DNA of 5,551 bases from Deltaproteobacteria bacterium. GTDB taxonomy: Bacteria > Desulfobacterota > Syntrophia > Syntrophales > Smithellaceae. The notes below the pieces were generated by a model. The model saw only the letters and a list, made by a program, of their open reading frames with translations. It did not search any database and had not been told where the DNA came from. Below, in pieces: positions 3,712-5,551 of the stretch (its first letter is position 1; each line of letters opens with the position of its first letter). The position numbers and the translations under genes were made by a program. The stretch covers positions 1 through 5,551 of the forward strand of contig JAGFXG010000104.1 of assembly GCA_017860985.1 (NCBI GenBank), given 5' to 3'.

Positions 3712-5551
3712 TTATTGAAGCCGGTAAACCTGCCGTGAATCAAACTCTTCCTGCTTGCCCTTGTTCCACTGCTTCACCGGCCGGAGATAACCCACGACAC
3801 GTGAATAGACTTCGCAGGCTTCCGCGCAGGTCGGACAGTTTTCAACTTCTCCCTTGATATAGCCATGCGACGGACAGACGCTGAACGTCGGCGTAAACGT
3901 CAGATAAGGCAGGCGGTAAGAGGAGCAGATTTTTTTCACGAGGGCCTTAACCGCCAGAGGATCATCAATGCGCTCACCGGCAAATGTGTGGAAAACCGTA
4001 CCGCCGGTGTAACGGGTCTGGATTTCGTCCTGCAGGTCCAGCGCTTCGAAGATATCGTCAGTGTAATTTACCGGCAGCTGAGAGGAGTTGGTGTAGTACG
4101 GTTCCGCTTTTTTGGACTTTCCGTCGCTTGCCGTAATAATATCCGGATACTTGACCTTGTCGATGCGGGCCAGACGATAGGATGTCCCTTCCGCCGGAGT
4201 CGATTCCAGATTATAGTTATTACCGGTCTCTTTCTGATAGGCTATCAGCCGCGTCCTCATGAAATCCAGCACCGATTTGGTGAAGGCCTGGCCATCCGGT
4301 GTGGCGATGTTCATTCCCAGCAGGTTCAGACAGGCCTCATTCATCCCGACCAGCCCGATAGTCGAAAAATGATTCTTCCAGTATTCGTTGAATCTTTCTT
4401 TGGCATTGCGCAGGTAATATTTCGTATAGGGATAGAGATTGCCGTCGGTAAATTTCTCCAGCACCTTTCGTTTGGTCTCCAGGCTTTCCCTGGCAAGGTC
4501 CATCAGTCTGGCCAGCTGCTCCATGAAGTCTTTTTTGGATTTGGCCAGGTAGCCGACTCTAGGCATGTTGATCGTGATCACACCGATGGAGCCGGTCAGG
4601 GGGTTGGAACCGAAAAGACCGCCTCCTCTCATGTGCAGTTCCCTGTTGTCGATGCGCAGACGGCAGCACATGCTTCTCGCGTCTTCAGGATTCATATCGG
4701 AATTGATAAAATTGGAAAAGTACGGCACGCCGTACTTCGCCGTCATTTCCCACAGGTCGTTCATGTTGGGATTGTCCCAGTCAAAATTTTTCGTGACGCT
4801 GTACGTGGGAATGGGAAAGGTAAACACCCTGCCTTTGGCGTCGCCTTCGGCCATCACCTGCAGAAACGCCTTGTTGAACAGATCGAGTTCCTCCTGAAAT
4901 TCCCCGTAGGTTTCCTTCTGGGGCTTACCGCCGATGACAACATGCTGATCCTTGTAGTATTTGGGAACCGTCAAATCGAGTGTGACATTTGTAAACGGCG
5001 TCTGGAATCCGACGCGCGTCGGGACGTTGATGTTAAAGATGAACTCCTGAAGCGCCTGCTTGATTTCCTTGATGCTTAAACCATCATAGCGGATAAACGG
5101 CGCAAGCAGGGTGTCAAAATTGGAAAAAGCCTGCGCGCCTGCCGCTTCACCCTGAAGCGTGTAAAAGAAATTGACCACCTGCCCCAGGGCGCTGCGCAAA
5201 TGCTTGGCGGGTTTGCTCTCCACCTTTCCGGATACGCCGCGAAACCCCTGCATCAGGACATCGAATAAATCCCAGCCGACGCAATAAACTGAAAGCAGGC
5301 TCAAGTCATGAATATGGAAATCACCATCGTTGTGTGCCTTGCGGATTTCCGGTGTGTAAATTTCGTTCAGCCAGTAAACTTTGCTGACTTCGGAGGAAAT
5401 ATAATTGTTAAGCCCCTGCAGTGAATAGTCCATATTGCTGTTTTCATTAATTTTCCAGTCGGACTTCTTTAAATACTGATCTACGAGGTCCACTTCCATC
5501 TTGTTGGTGATGTCCCTGAGGCGCGAATGCTGATCACGATAAATAATGTAG
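3712..5551 (-). CDS. nrdD: Anaerobic (class III) ribonucleoside-triphosphate reductase, large subunit (partial, 5' end outside window)
   Basis: This oxygen-sensitive glycyl-radical enzyme reduces ribonucleoside triphosphates to dNTPs. The frame has no in-frame stop up to the right edge. The residues before the first ATG here (5497-5499) read YIIYRDQHSRLRDI, typical of the junction after an ATP-cone, so that ATG is internal and the true start lies outside. Counting from this Met: NENSNMDYSLQGL (18-30), DFHIHDL (60-66), C73, the cysteine pair in SMCCRLRID (276-284), GGGLFG (292-297), TGSIGV (302-307), NLESTPAEGTSYR (430-442), a probable zinc site C542-x2-H545 with C555-x2-C558, and the glycyl-radical motif SRVVGY with G570. 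By analogy with phage T4 NrdD, C73 and C278/C279 are the radical-chemistry cysteines. Its activase nrdG follows 96 bases downstream. No residue looks missing; only the N-terminal regulatory part is cut off. Confidence 0.97.
   Translation of the reverse strand, partial: YIIYRDQHSRLRDITNKMEVDLVDQYLKKSDWKINENSNMDYSLQGLNNYISSEVSKVYWLNEIYTPEIRKAHNDGDFHIHDLSLLSVYCVGWDLFDVLMQGFRGVSGKVESKPAKHLRSALGQVVNFFYTLQGEAAGAQAFSNFDTLLAPFIRYDGLSIKEIKQALQEFIFNINVPTRVGFQTPFTNVTLDLTVPKYYKDQHVVIGGKPQKETYGEFQEELDLFNKAFLQVMAEGDAKGRVFTFPIPTYSVTKNFDWDNPNMNDLWEMTAKYGVPYFSNFINSDMNPEDARSMCCRLRIDNRELHMRGGGLFGSNPLTGSIGVITINMPRVGYLAKSKKDFMEQLARLMDLARESLETKRKVLEKFTDGNLYPYTKYYLRNAKERFNEYWKNHFSTIGLVGMNEACLNLLGMNIATPDGQAFTKSVLDFMRTRLIAYQKETGNNYNLESTPAEGTSYRLARIDKVKYPDIITASDGKSKKAEPYYTNSSQLPVNYTDDIFEALDLQDEIQTRYTGGTVFHTFAGERIDDPLAVKALVKKICSSYRLPYLTFTPTFSVCPSHGYIKGEVENCPTCAEACEVYSRVVGYLRPVKQWNKGKQEEFDSRQVYRLQ

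Noticed and set aside
3865..5079. Long plus-strand open frame (404 codons) opposite nrdD
   Set aside because: It is a shadow of the well-conserved nrdD gene; the translation is Arg/Gln/Val/His-rich with no motif, as expected from antisense of a biased coding sequence.
5497..5499. ATG 5497-5499 as the true start of nrdD
   Set aside because: The frame stays open upstream to the edge and encodes YIIYRDQHSRLRDI, conserved NrdD sequence after the ATP-cone, so this Met is internal.

Overview
The window reads as a chromosomal segment from an anaerobic bacterium, most likely a Desulfobacterota/deltaproteobacterial-type anaerobe. This is an inference from gene content: an oxygen-sensitive class III ribonucleotide reductase with its activase, a GAF/HD-GYP signalling protein, and a chorismate mutase fused to a DAHP synthase. 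No rRNA or other strong taxonomic marker is present. All recognisable genes lie on the minus strand, so transcription runs from base 5551 towards base 1.

Layout in transcription order. (1) 5551-3712: nrdD, the anaerobic ribonucleoside-triphosphate reductase, cut at its 5' end by the window edge. (2) 3711-3616: a 96-base spacer holding a hairpin with a short U tract. (3) 3615-2926: nrdG, the radical-SAM activase that installs the glycyl radical on NrdD. (4) 2903-1320: a GAF + HD-GYP protein, a likely cyclic-di-GMP phosphodiesterase, only 22 bases behind nrdG and so probably in the same transcript. (5) 1319-341: nearly 1 kb of AT-rich DNA with no intact gene. It contains a decayed, possibly PilZ-like reading frame (1153-851), overlapping open-frame fragments (866-617), a small GC-rich island (461-514), and a promoter/ribosome-binding region. 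(6) 340-1: the chorismate-mutase domain of a bifunctional-type DAHP synthase, whose catalytic DAHP synthase part lies beyond the left edge.

NrdD and NrdG form one functional unit that makes dNTPs without oxygen. The HD-GYP protein adds a nucleotide second-messenger layer to the same operon. The broken frame downstream may be the remnant of a c-di-GMP receptor. The aromatic-biosynthesis gene is a separate unit at the entry to the shikimate pathway. Its chorismate mutase domain has lost two residues that are catalytic in the E. coli enzyme, which suggests a sensor rather than an enzyme.

No mobile element, CRISPR array, tRNA or rRNA was seen. I found no convincing new multi-gene system. The most interesting items are the degenerate chorismate mutase active site, the possible PilZ pseudogene beside the HD-GYP gene, and the hairpin between nrdD and nrdG.
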